The position numbers and the translations under genes are program-made. From Isoetes taiwanensis (Eukaryota; Streptophyta; Lycopodiopsida; Isoetales; Isoetaceae): DNA of 64,000 bases. Positions 1-10,409 of this stretch are shown piece after piece (within the stretch, counting starts at the first letter, position 1; every line of letters begins with the position of its first letter). The notes under the pieces are model-generated. The model ran no database searches, had not been told where the DNA came from, and saw nothing but the letters and a program-made list of their open reading frames with translations. The stretch covers positions 181,608 through 245,607 of the forward strand of contig JAJEKV010000387.1 in the NCBI GenBank assembly GCA_021234155.1, read 5' to 3'.

Positions 1-59
1 AACTCCATCTCAATACTACATTAAGCACATTAGGTCAATACATATATTATTTGCAGTAC

Positions 60-1077
60 CTGTGTGATAGATATAGACATGGCAAATGGATCCACTGGAA
101 TCACTCGAGCTATCATCAATTGTGTTAACAAAGGGGTCATGAAAACTGATGTTATGGTAGTGATGCTTGTCAGTGTGATGCTAAGGGCTACATCGCCTCG
201 GCTCAAATAACTGGCATAGCTGGACAACTGAGCACCTGCTACACAAGCTGTGAGAACAAGCCCAGCTGCAAACATATCAGGCACAGAAAAGGCCTTCACC
301 ACAAAAAAGCCTAATATAGGCTTCAATATATATTGAGCAATGTAGCCCACCAACAGTGGCAAAGGCCTGCAATTTCACTTTCACAGACATGTAAGAAGCA
401 GACGAATGGAAGAGATTTATATCTGTAGCAAACCTACTTTTTGAAAATGAGAGAAAAATCTGCCAAGGAAAGTTGCAGCCCCATTGAAAGCATAATTCCA
501 CCAAGTGCAAGAGCATAATAATCTTGCTTGAACCTGAGACAAAATAAAAGGCAAGCATACCATATCATATTTATAACCCCGTGTACAAAAGAATAATATC
601 TTACCATGTGAATGTAGCAGGATTGATCAAGGCAGAGGCAGCAGTTGCAATGACAACATAAGGCAGCAGCTGTGAGAGTGACCTAGTAATATCTGCCCTT
701 TGGGGCTGGGGGGCCTGGCCATCTGGCTTCAATCTGATTCCAAAAGATGCAAGAATAATATTACCGTGTCTGCCATAGCTTCCCACTCTGCCTTGATTTT
801 GTACCACATACAATACTTTAAACCCCGAATCTAGATTTATGACAGGGCAGTTCTTAGTGGCAAATAATGCTCCATTTTGCTGCATGCTAATACGAAATGA
901 TCTTGGCCAAATTGCTGTAGGAGAGTGAAAGATATTAACGTGAGTAGATGGATAGCAGAGGAAAAGGGTATAGAAAAAGGACTTACAGTTTTTTCCTCGA
1001 CTCCAGCAATGTATGCTATGTGGTCTACAATTACGTGCATTATCCATGGGGGCAAGAGAAGTTGAAAAAAATCCCAT
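60..1077 (-). CDS. BASS-family (bile acid:sodium symporter-like) plastid transporter, 5' four exons
   Basis: Four minus-strand exons join in frame: 1077-987, 914-605, 533-438 and 366-60. Donors include GTAAGT (after 987) and GTAGGT (after 438), and acceptors end in CAG. The first intron is 72 nt. The start is the Met at 1077. The first ~75 residues are rich in Ser, Arg and Asn with few acids, as in a chloroplast transit peptide (inferred). Then come the family's membrane segments: INPATFTWF, YYALALGGIMLSMGLQLS, a VGYIAQYILKP segment, and the core motif CVAGAQLSSYASYLSRGDVA, followed by TSITTITSVFMTPLL. Plant BASS proteins carry organic anions with sodium across the plastid envelope; which substrate cannot be read here. 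The wording around GAQLSSYAS is closest to BASS1/BASS3-type proteins. No stops or frameshifts are visible, so this is probably a live gene. Its 3' part lies beyond the left edge. Confidence 0.85.
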
Positions 1078-1483
1078 GTTACAACTCTACAACAAATGGT
1101 TACTTGGTGATTTCATCACAAAATGCGGAAGCTGGGGTGCTCCCCCATCGCTCCATGAAATGTGAATAAGATGAGGTAAATCGGGGGGATGGCATTTCTC
1201 CACAGCTTTTGGTGGGTCCCAGGCAACAGAGAATATCTCAGTCCGACATCAACTTCACAGGTTTGCCACTTGGCATACTTCCCCAAGGGGATTACCCCAA
1301 AGCACGTTGCTTTTCACAACAAATTTAGTTACTGTTACATTTTAGTTAGTTAACTTTGAACATAACTTTAGGCATGTGAGGTATCATCAGGAACTGACTC
1401 TTCTACAACATCTAGTCAAGTCATTAGTAGAACTAAAACTCGTAACTAACCATATGATATAACCATTTGATGAGGCATGCCAA

Positions 1484-1487
<4 letters not shown>
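1078..1487. other. Upstream flank of the BASS gene, no coding signal
   Basis: This stretch lies 5' of the BASS start codon on the minus strand and would hold its leader and promoter. I see no convincing TATA box at a fixed distance and no ORF of note. It is AT-rich in the half away from the gene. Confidence 0.4.

Positions 1488-1527
<40 letters not shown>
1488..1527. repeat. Poly-T tract of 40 nt
   Basis: An uninterrupted run of 40 T residues (poly-A on the minus strand) follows GGCATGCCAAATGA. It could be the poly-A tail of a minus-strand retroposed sequence or plain slippage; no cDNA-like sequence is recognisable next to it. Confidence 0.9.
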
Positions 1528-1528
<1 letters not shown>

Positions 1529-1541
1529 GAGGTTTGGGGCA

Positions 1542-1824
1542 TTGGTTGGTGTTTTCATTTTGTTTATGAAATGCCTAGAATGATAACCAGCATTTCATTT
1601 ATGGCACAACACCCTTGAGTTTGGCTTACTTTCTCTTGACATGTAGGCTCCTAGCAACATTTCTTTAAACAGTGGGTGGAATACTTGGTTGGTGTTTTTC
1701 ATTTTGTTTATGAAATGCCTCGAATGATAACCAACATTTCATTTATGGCACAACACCCTTGAGTTTGGCTTACTTTCTCTTGACATGTAGGCTCTTGACA
1801 ACATTTCTTTAGATAGTGGGTGGA
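1542..1824. repeat. 144-bp tandem duplication, two copies
   Basis: The sequence starting TTGGTTGGTGTTTT at about 1542 recurs at 1685 and both copies end in AGTGGGTGGA (1680 and 1824). They differ at a few scattered positions (cctagaatg/cctcgaatg, ctcctagc/ctcttgac), so the duplication is not brand new. The second copy abuts the LINE remnant that follows. Confidence 0.85.
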
Positions 1825-1839
1825 TACTAAGTACCATGT

Positions 1840-2790
1840 CAATATAGAAAGGTTCCGCATTGACTATCACGGAGGAGGATGTTATTCTAGGCCTGCAACA
1901 CCTCACCAATGGCAAGGCCGCGAATCTTGTGAACATGCAGGGCTGATTTGTTGAAATGGGCTGGACCTTGAAATGTCCCAGTCTTAACGATATGTTCAAT
2001 AGGGTCCTCCAATAAAGCTTTCCTTCAAAATGGACTGCGAATAGAGTGTTTCCAATCTGCAAGGCTAGCTAGCGATCGGCACTGCCCTGCCAATTACCAC
2101 AAAAACATGGTCAGCCCCTTGCTGGCAAAATTATTTGCCAAGATTCATGAACAACAATTGATAGCATGGGTAGAGGATCAGGGGTTTGTAATTGTTCTGC
2201 ATTGTCATACACTGGAATGGGGGTCAACTTACATGACCAAGGTTCGCCTCATCTCCTGGTATCCTCTTCTTGCCAACAAATAGCACCTCGCTTCACCTAT
2301 GAGGAACCGAACATGGAGGTGTAGTGCAAACATACAAATACCCAAATACCTTGGAGGAGAGTTTACAACCACCATATACTAGAACATCTGTGATCGACAA
2401 TGGGTGACCGGAAAATAATTGTCACAAAGCGAAGCTCTATGACTGATCCCATTAGGCACACTTGTTTTAAATTTTGATGAAGCCAGTTCTTCTATATAGC
2501 GTGGAAGTATGTGATCCAATGATAGCACTTGCCTCACAGAAAGACTTGCTACGTGTTCAGAAAGCCTTTCTGACTCAGAACTCTTGGAGTAGTCCACATT
2601 CTCATATCCATGTCTTCCGCAAGAGATATGATACATTTCTATTCAACATGTTGATTTACTCTACTGTCAGATTGTGGCCAACATGGGGAACACTCGACTT
2701 GTAGACTACATAATGGCCATGGGTCTTAAAGCCTGCCAGAAGGAGTAAACCTTAGGTTGGCCCTCCAAATGGAATGTGCAGCAATAGGCA
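1840..2790 (+). pseudogene. Decayed LINE reverse transcriptase remnant
   Basis: Broken plus-strand reading frames match the better preserved LINE at 9.65-13.96 kb in the same order. About 1872-1925 reads like its EDVEEGLQRLANGKA segment. About 2070-2170 (CPANYHKNMVSPLLAKLFAK) matches CPTNYRTIMVSSVFAKLLAG there. About 2218-2390 matches the MRVNLAKTRVVLISSSR / YKYLG stretch, and about 2475-2590 matches the segment before the RT C-terminus. The DNA between the palm segments, including YADD, is deleted. Frames shift repeatedly and the copy has become AT-rich compared with its GC-rich relative, consistent with age and cytosine deamination. It is a dead non-LTR retrotransposon fragment. Confidence 0.7.
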
Positions 2791-3732
2791 TGTGTACAAG
2801 TTTATAGCAACAACGAACTCGCTTGGTTGAAGCAATATCGTGATGCATGCTTTCCTAGCATTTTCGACACCGCAAGCACGATATATCAGTTTGATTTCAC
2901 CTAATCAGCCACTATATGTGCTTTCGCAACGCCTAGAGTGACATCACTAGCACCTTATATCCTGCATCATGTATGGCAATAGATTGTCTCAAGGTGCCTA
3001 TGTCATTCAGACTGCCATATGATAGAAGAGTTTTGAGCGACCCACTAGGGATCATAGGGAATACCTTCTTTCTACATTTTGATTCCATTTTTAAGCAATT
3101 GTTCTCAATGTCTGGGCCTCGTCTTATGATATATCAGTGGACATCTATCATCCATGCAAGCAGGGCTTTAGATGACCAATTAAACACTCAAACTTATCTA
3201 GAATGTGTCCTTTCACAAAGCCTTTCCAATCAATAACATTTGTAACAAGATAAGGAGCATGTGCCTTTCGAGTTGCATTTCCTGAAGACTTGCATTAAGT
3301 GGGAAATTGTCAATGCAACTAATCTTTTTAGCAGGTTGGGTAATTACTTCAATCATTTTTTTCTACTTATATTTTTTATTTGCTAGTAACATTGTTAGTA
3401 ACTTTCTAAAATGAAGACTAAAACATTCAAAAGATTAAAAACGATTCAGAACACAATCAAAACAGATTTCCTGGAAAGGCATTCACAAAATCACATACAA
3501 GTATTGTCATAATTATAGGTTTAGATTTGTAAAAAGATCCAATGCAAGATTTGGAAGTAAGGAAACTCTTGTATAGATTCAAAAACATTCAAAATATTCC
3601 AAAAGACATTACTCAGTTCACTGCCATGTCAACTTCAGAATACATTTATAAATTCTTTCTATTCTTCATCATATTGACCATGATTCCATGCAAATCATCC
3701 AGAGAAATACAAGACATCAGAATATTGCAGTT
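2791..3732. other. No recognisable gene
   Basis: Only short open frames without motifs are present (for example 2973-3236 and 3542-3736 on the plus strand). AT-rich, with no repeat structure that I can see. Confidence 0.4.
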
Positions 3733-5585
3733 CTAAAAAGATCCACCTGTAATACTACCAACATTAACCTCCATGCCCATAGCTTTTCTGACAATCGTCA
3801 TCTCCGATAGAACATCAAGATCATTATTTAGCTGGATATCAGTAGATTCCATTGCAGAAGGAACAACACAAACAACCTCAACAGAAGGAACGACATAAAC
3901 TAGCTCACCTACAGAATTAACGTGCAGAATGTCTAACAAACCAGCAACAGCAGAACTAATGGTACCTTTGCTTGATGAATCTACCTTCTTCACAACATCA
4001 TTGTTAACTTGCTAAATTGGAGGAGGTTATATAACCTGATCCTTCAAAGAACTACCAACACGTTCTTGTTCGTCTAACCTCTACAATTCTTCAGCATACA
4101 CAATCTCATACATCCTCCGATATCCGTTCTCATCAAATAGATTGCCAACAACTGACATGGCACACTTTGCCTATACCTCCTTAGTTTTGTCATACCTAAA
4201 ACAAAAAATAGATGTTAGAAATTTAATAAAGTTATAAATAAGAAACAAGCAAAAAATTTGATTACCTGCTATACGCTGTGGGTGTTCTTTGCCCTGTAAT
4301 GCGCTTGCCTATATTCTGAGGTACTATCCCAGCCCTTGCCATTCTTGATATAGCAGTAATCCGACCAGACTTTCCAAAAACCTTCCAATCAACACCTACT
4401 GTTTTCAGCATGTATTTCATCCACTCCGTCAACTTTCGTGCACTCACTCTGTGCACTGACTTACACTCACTCTGTGCACTGAATTATACCATATGTTTCC
4501 CTTATGGTGAACAATTGCCTGCATGAAACAAAATTTCAAAGGAATTGCTCCACTATCATTCAGTTTTAAATCAGGCAAATGCCCCAAAAGCTGCCTGTAG
4601 GTAAGAAGAATATCATATTCATAATATCGACACCTTATTCTGAATTGCTCTTCTTGATAGTGTGTCATATCTGCATCATTATTTTTTACTTGTACACTCA
4701 TCATATTCCAGGTACTCAATATGATTTTATGTCCCAATAATAAAATTTGACATCACCAAAAGATGCAGCTCCTTTTGACCACGAATTGCAAACCTTGACA
4801 CGCAATAGTATAGAAATCTGACACAAAAACAGAATAATGAAAACCATTAAATAAAATTAATCAAGCAAATAAAGCAAGAAAACTAAGAAATGACCTTCTT
4901 TGAAGACCTTTCGGATGTGTAATTTGGTGGTCAATGTCAGCCAACAAAGCAACCTCATCAGCATATGGAATTTCATCAACTTTCTTTTGCTTCTTACAAA
5001 CTCCAGGAGTTCTTCGAGACCTATGCATTGTCGCTACACAAGTTAAGCGAGCTCTCTCAAATATTGGACTCTCCTTTATGTCGAAAAGGTACTGATGTAC
5101 ACCAGTATTTGAAGATCCAGCTCCTCGATTTTTTTATCAGTTCGAATCCCTACATGCTCCCTCCAAATATCAAATCTTTTTCTGGCCCATTTTATCTTAT
5201 TAGCAGACTTCTCTGCACCCCCGACATCCACTTCCCTCTAAAGTCCGCCCTCAAGAACAGTAAGGTTTGCAGGTATTGCAACTGTAGTAAATATTCCAGA
5301 CTGTTAAGCATCTCATATATATTCATCTATAGCTTCATCCCCCAAATTAGAAACCAAATCGCCTTCAAAATCTGACAGGTCTCTGGTGCAAGACTCTTTG
5401 GCAACAAATGTACCAAAGCTATTTTCATAGGTTCGCTTCCTTTTCCTAGAAGCATCAGACACATTTTCAACAGCATTTTGCTTCTTAGAACTGACAGGTA
5501 TATTAATATCCTCTAAAGGAACTCTGTCCTGAATAGCAGGTGCATTCTGCTAGACACCGAGCACAAATGTCGGCATATCTTCCAT
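3733..5585 (-). pseudogene. Crypton/DUF3504-like tyrosine recombinase pseudogene
   Basis: Read on the minus strand from the Met at 5585. An N-terminal low-complexity region contains RKRKRTYENSFGTF and an acidic stretch. A core-binding-like segment follows (KWARKRFDIWREHVG, then RSRRTPGVCKKQKK). Next is EYLEYDECT, typical of DUF3504/KCTD1-type proteins, then AIPLKFCFMQA and the catalytic end FGKSGRITAISRMARAG...RITGQRTPTAYSR. A 70-nt GT-AG intron (4265-4196) sits just before the codon of the presumed nucleophile: AG|G TAT gives S-R-Y-D. The gene is dead. In-frame stops occur at 5552, 5315, 5306, 5240, 4173, 4083, 4029 and 4014. A 23-bp tandem duplication (4437-4459/4460-4482) shifts the frame, and there are further frame breaks near 4700 and 5090. 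The family derives from Crypton transposons; whether this copy was mobile or domesticated cannot be decided here. Confidence 0.7.
4437..4482. repeat. 23-bp tandem duplication inside the recombinase pseudogene
   Basis: Two adjacent 23-bp copies, each ending CACTCTGTGCACTGA, lie at 4437-4459 and 4460-4482. Because 23 is not a multiple of three, the duplication moves the C-terminal catalytic half out of frame with the preceding part. Confidence 0.9.
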
Positions 5586-5944
5586 CCCTAAAACTTTGAG
5601 GATGCCATAACTAGTTAATCTTAAAAGATTAACCCTACTTAAGCTAATACATGCAAAAAGAAACATGTAACCATCACATGCAGCCATTTTCCACCTCCAG
5701 ACGAAGCAAGAACGACCTGGAATGAAATTTAAAAACAAGATTAGAAAGTTATTAGACCAACCGAGTATGATTCAGATTAAAAAAAAAAATTAGTCCATAT
5801 TTGCTGAGACTTCGTCATCTGCAAGTTCTACTTGGTTTGTTTCATGGAAAAGGATTTTCTTGTGCTCTAGACGTATTCTATTCTGGATTCTACTATACCT
5901 TTCAGCAAATATGAACTAAACTGCACCAAAATAACTTCACAGAC

Positions 5945-6369
5945 AGGTATTTCGAACCTCCAGACACAAGAAGGCTGGGGTTGTGTTGTCTATCGCTGCT
6001 CCAGATGATCAGCATCTGACCTTATACATTGAAGATATCCAAGAGAACGGACAAGAAGGCTGCGCTTGTGAATTGCCAGAATCTGGGATAGAAAGACCTA
6101 GAAAGCATGAAAGAGGCGGGTACACTAACTTCTAGGGAGCTAGGCATGGAAAGCTCCAGGGTGCGAGAAAACCTCTTCAGCATGAGATGTTCACATCCAA
6201 TGTATTGAAGAGTATAATGCACTCTGCAGTCAACAAAGAAAAGGTTGGAAAAACGCATGCTGAGGACAAGAGTCAGAGTGAAACAGAGGATGATGAGTCA
6301 GAGGATGATGAGGAGGACATAAAGGACTCCCAGTTTCTGAACCCAAATGAGCAAATGAAGCTGATATAG
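5945..6369 (+). pseudogene. Unidentified acidic coding stretch with one stop
   Basis: One plus-strand frame reads from about 5945 to the stop after 6366 with a single internal TAG near 6133. The N-terminal half includes SIAAPDDQHLTLYIEDIQEN. The C-terminal half is strongly acidic (SETEDDESEDDEEDIKDSQF), a composition common in nuclear proteins. A CAG just before the open region could be a splice acceptor. I do not recognise the family. It lies head-to-head with the recombinase pseudogene and may belong to the same element or be a captured fragment. Confidence 0.35.
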
Positions 6370-6483
6370 AGTGGCGCTCATAAATAGAAAGACTGGCCCA
6401 GTACTATCCATTGGGGATCGATCATAAAATGAAAATTGATATAAGAAGATCAAGGTATGCATTGGCAATGCCATCTTGTCTAA

Positions 6484-6744
6484 TCACAAAGAGTCCAACC
6501 CAACCCATATGCTAGAGATCTTGTACATTATCCTATGGCGGATCCGATGCCAGTCGACGTGATTCCTTTCAACAAGAAAACCAGTGAATTTTTTAGTTGG
6601 AGCATAGAAGAGGAACTGAAGAGTAAAGTTGTCAGGTTCTGGGATGGCCAGCATTTGGTAAAAGCAGCACAGGTGTTGCAGACGAAAAAGGATGCCCCAC
6701 AGAGGATCAAGGAGCTGTATAGGACACTCACCCCATCGAGCTAG
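6484..6744 (+). CDS. Unidentified short open frame
   Basis: An open plus-strand frame runs from about 6484, with Met at 6535, to the stop at 6742-6744. It contains FFSWSIEEELKSKVVRFWDG and QTKKDAPQRIKELYR, a normal-looking soluble, partly helical protein sequence. The frame is open upstream of the Met, so it may be the 3' part of a longer or spliced gene. No family is recognised, and it could equally be a gene fragment. It sits just before the palindrome cluster. Confidence 0.3.
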   Translation, partial: SQRVQPNPYARDLVHYPMADPMPVDVIPFNKKTSEFFSWSIEEELKSKVVRFWDGQHLVKAAQVLQTKKDAPQRIKELYRTLTPSS

Positions 6745-6849
6745 CCAGCATTAGTCACTGCTAGAATATTATCGCTGCAAGTGCAAGCTACGTCAGGTAT
6801 TGATTATCACCATCTCCTAAAGTCCTCATGTCTAGTCCTTTTAACTCAG

Positions 6850-7236
6850 AGGGTACTTTATCAACTCGCGAGTCGAGAAAGTCCTCATTAGTCCTTTATA
6901 ATCAAGAGGACATTTTCTCGATTCCTGAGTCGAGAAAGTCCTCAATGTCCAATCTTTCTTTCTCGACCCTTTGTAATCCAGAGGGCACTTCTCGACTCGT
7001 GAGTCGAGAAAGTTCTCAATGTCCAGTCTTTTCTACTTCTTGGGGCACTTTCTTGACTCGCGATTCGAGAAAGTCCTCTTGTAACCCAGAGGGGACTTTC
7101 TCGGCTCGCGAGTCGAGAATGTCCTCAATGTTTAGTCTTTTCTAACCTAGAGGGCACTTTCTCGACTCTGAGTCGAGAAAGTCCTCTGTAACTAGAGGGT
7201 ACTTTCTCGTCTCACGAGTCGAGAAAGTCCTCTGGT
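6850..7236. repeat. Cluster of seven long palindromes (TTTCTCGACTCGCGAGTCGAGAAA-type)
   Basis: Seven copies of an inverted repeat lie at about 6853-6884, 6908-6942, 6983-7016, 7042-7077, 7091-7123, 7151-7185 and 7197-7232. The ideal unit is a 32-nt perfect palindrome with arms GGACTTTCTCGA and centre CTCGCGAG. Copies differ by one or a few bases, mostly in the left arm. Linkers of 15-40 nt contain variable pieces such as AATGTCCAGTCTTTTCTA, so spacing is uneven (about 45-75 bp). Each unit could form a hairpin or cruciform. Confidence 0.9.
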
Positions 7237-7265
7237 CTAGTCTTTTCTATTCCAGAGGCTTTATA

Positions 7266-8103
7266 GTGTCATTCGAATCTTATGTCTCCAGCCCCTATCC
7301 TGACCAAAGAATACATGCAAGGCAGCAATGGAAGGCAATGGGATGTCCGCAATGGCCAAGAGGAATCAAGGCACCTTCAGAAAAATGGAAAATTTTCGAG
7401 AGGCTATGCAGATTTGTACTTGCAGAGGGCCACCAAGACGATGAAGCCGATGATGAATATGGGAAGAAAAAAACCTATAAGAAGGTCAAGGAATCGCTAT
7501 CAGATCAATATAACTTGATACTGTGCAATGAAGAAATCTGGGAAAAGTGGACTGAGTTCTGGGCATTGTGGCTGAGGGGTATGCTGAGGACAGCAATGGA
7601 GAGTTGCCACCAAAACTCTTTGACAAGAAGTTCATGAAGAGGATGTACAGGGCTTGACAGACAAGGGAAGCTAGATTTGGAAAGCAAAATACTGGACGGC
7701 TCAATACTGCTGAGGGAAACAAGAAGCTAAAAAATGCAAGATACAAAGGACTATACCATGGTGCTAAAGAGGGTGCGTGCATTAGAGGAGGGCATCATAT
7801 AATTCTACAACGTTGCCTGCAACGAGAGCCAAGATTTTGAGTACTTCAAAAAAAAGACCAAGCTTGAGGATGAAGACATGAAGGAGCTAAAAAGATTATG
7901 CCAACCATACATCAACACCAAGCTGCAGCGAAACGTCAAGACAGAACCGTTTCCAGAGCATGCTCAAGCACTTCTAAAATGCAAGCCGGGTTTCGGCATC
8001 GTGCTTTTCAAAGCAGACTCGACCTCTCTACCGTACTTAATGACAATGGATCACAAGGGTTTGGGTGGACTGGAACTAGCTTTGGTTCAGAAAACATTTT
8101 AGC
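7266..8103 (+). pseudogene. Unidentified protein-coding remnant with frameshifts
   Basis: Plus-strand coding appears in successive frames. 7266-7560 is open (GIKAPSEKWKIFERLCRFV, then YGKKKTYKKVKESLSDQYN). Another frame from 7577 reads SNGELPPKLFDKKFMKRMYR, then a TGA where a Trp codon is likely, then TREARFGKQNTGRLNTAEGN and ARYKGLYHGAKEGACIRGGH. A +1 shift near 7802 leads to YNVACNESQDFEYFKKKTK and a final segment ending ALVQKTF at 8100. The lysine- and aromatic-rich composition looks like real protein. No family is recognised. The position beside a recombinase pseudogene suggests an accessory or captured gene of a mobile element, which is inference. Confidence 0.4.
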
Positions 8104-9100
8104 TTAAAGCATCAAGTTTTCTGCAGTTTTGAACCTATCCGGCAACAAAACTATTCTTTGAAATTGCTGGAAAAGCCAAGAAAAACTCCTAATTGTAGTC
8201 TGAAAGTTTCCTGTTAATATTTTGCCTACATGTCAATTTCAGAAAGTAATAGAATACATGGGCTTAAACCTCGGTATTTCCCAAACCACGAAACTAGCCC
8301 TCGAAAAAGTGGGAATTGCATGAGTCCCTTCATAATGTAATGCGGCTTATATGTAAAAATCATATTGCGGAAGTTTAATATGTCAAATTGAAGAAGTTTG
8401 AAATGTCAAACACTTGATACTTAAAGTTGTAAAGAAATCATCACGCTATAGAACAAATTATCAACATGACCAGCTAGATTTGGGACTAAGAAATTCATTC
8501 TCGTCTATTGAGATCATTTGAGAAATTAAATGCTAAATATGTTACTATTTCAGGCTTTTCTAGCTAATATCACTCAGGGCACAAGATAAAATTTGGTGAT
8601 CAGTGATAAAAAGAAATCCAATGTACATTTTGGCTCTTGCACATTTACCATTATCATGCTAATTGTGTATTGATTGGCTGCAAGTACGTGTTCTCTCTGT
8701 CAATTGTCTCTATTTTGTTGTTGTTAAAATTGGTGTTAACTTGGAAATAGAATAACTGGAAATGTAGGAAATGGAATAAGGTGCACTTTGATAGTGATAA
8801 AGATAATATATGAATACATGTGAGCTTTATACAGGAATGTAATTGAACGCTCTATATTTTATATTTTATATGTTGTACTTTACACTATACTTTACATTTT
8901 AAACATGACACTTTGACTTTATACGTTATACTTTTATGTTATAACTTTCTATTTTATACGCTATATATGGGCTATGGTTTGGAGAGTGCTGATATGACCT
9001 GGCCTAAAAATCAGGGTGGATATTTGGGACTCATTTGCATCATGAATGGAGTGTTTTTATGTAATTGTACATTAGATAGTGTAAATCTGGATGTAAATCT
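8104..9100. other. AT-rich, no gene
   Basis: I see no coding signal. Around 8850-8970 the sequence consists of short TATATTTTATATTTT- and TACTTTACACTATAC-like runs, a degenerate simple sequence. Confidence 0.4.
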
Positions 9101-9170
9101 GAAGGAGAAGGAGAAGGAGAAGGAGAAGGAGAAGGAGAAGGAGAAGGAGAAGGAGAAGGAGAAGGAGGAG
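9101..9170. repeat. (GAGAAG)n hexanucleotide microsatellite
   Basis: About 11 perfect repeats of GAAGGA. In one frame they would encode Lys-Glu repeats, but no supporting gene is present. Confidence 0.95.
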
Positions 9171-9309
9171 ATTCTCTTCGGGTCTTCAAATCATCGCAAA
9201 ATGTTATCTTCTACGGAATGTGGAAGCGGTTGAATATCTATAGAATTGTGAAATATGTATATCTTGTGATCCTAGAAGTAAGATCAATGAAAGAGGAAAG
9301 TTGAGGATT

Positions 9310-9480
9310 GCAAATAATTTGACAGTTGAAGCTAAAAGCTGAGATTCACCCTCCTCAAGCATGCGAAATGTCAGCGCAGGAGAGAAGCTGAGGATTCAGT
9401 TGGATGAATCCTCAAGCATGCGAATAGTCTGACAGCTGAAGCTGAGGATTTACTCAGGTGAATCCTTAAGCATGCGAAAA
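9310..9480. repeat. Degenerate ~60-bp tandem repeats with CTCAAGCATGCGAA
   Basis: Three to four imperfect units, each with GCTGAGGATT followed by TGAATCCTCAAGCATGCGAA and a variable CTGACAGCTGAAGC part, run up to the left side of the LINE. Weaker forms (GGATTCACCTAAGCGAATC) continue to about 9610. Confidence 0.7.
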
Positions 9481-10409
9481 TTTAGTGAGGCCTCTAACCT
9501 ATTTGTCTGTAAACCCAGGGTTAACCGGGGTGGAAAATTCTCTCAAGCGAATCAACCACATCAAGGAGGATACTTAGGGGGAATTCTCAGGATTCACCTA
9601 AGCGAATCTTCCTGGTTCATTGGGTTACTTTCGGGAGTCGATAGTAACATTGCCTTCCACCCGGCATGACCCACGCCCCGCCGCTTGCCCGGCTCTCCAA
9701 CCACTCCACGCCATCCCGGCCACACTCCCGGTCACTCCCGCCATCCCGGCCACCACCACCACCCCGGCCACGGGACAGGCCCGCCGCCCACCTTGGACCC
9801 CAGCCGCGAACTCGTGGGGCCTTGTGAGAGGCCCAAACGGTAGTTCGAGGCATGCGAAGCGGCGGGGAGAGAGTCGCCCACAACATCCGAACACACATTC
9901 TCGATCGGATGACATTCCGGGGCGATTCACATTTCTCGAGCAGCGGCATGGGGCTCGGCGCCCGGCGCGGACCGCATTGTCATATTCACGGTTGCGGATG
10001 CAGTGCGTGATGCCATATTGCGCCCGGGGCCGATGTTGAAGGGGACATCCCCATGCGTGGGACGGGACCTCACACCCGTGCAACGGGGAGGCACGCAGAC
10101 AGAGCTTGTCGTGGTCGAGGCATTCGCCAACTTGGGGTGCCGCGGGGATTGGTTCGAGGCGGGATGCACATTTTCCCGGACCACCGCCATCTTTGCTGCA
10201 GACCCGCGGCCCCCAACCACGCGTGCCGCAGCCCCGCTTCGCTTCTACTACCACGCCCCCTTCTTCTCTGCTCCTACTCCCGCTCCCTCGTGGCCCACGC
10301 CCTCTCGACCACATCTTTGCCGCCCGCTCCATCTACTTCTCACTTTCGCCCTCGCTTCCCGTCCTCCCCAGCGACTCAGTGCGCGATACCATCCCACGAC
10401 AAATAGGAA

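Noticed and set aside
601-1055. Single uninterrupted 158-codon minus-strand ORF as a separate gene
   Set aside because: It is BASS exons 1 and 2 plus a 72-nt intron that happens to keep the frame open. The splice signals and protein continuity favour splicing.
6850-7236. CRISPR-like repeat array
   Set aside because: Repeats are palindromic and vary in sequence, and linkers are uneven and partly similar to each other. The window is eukaryotic and has no cas genes.
9625-10332. 235-codon minus-strand open frame in the GC-rich region
   Set aside because: High GC makes stops rare on all frames. The plus strand carries the LINE, so this is a shadow.
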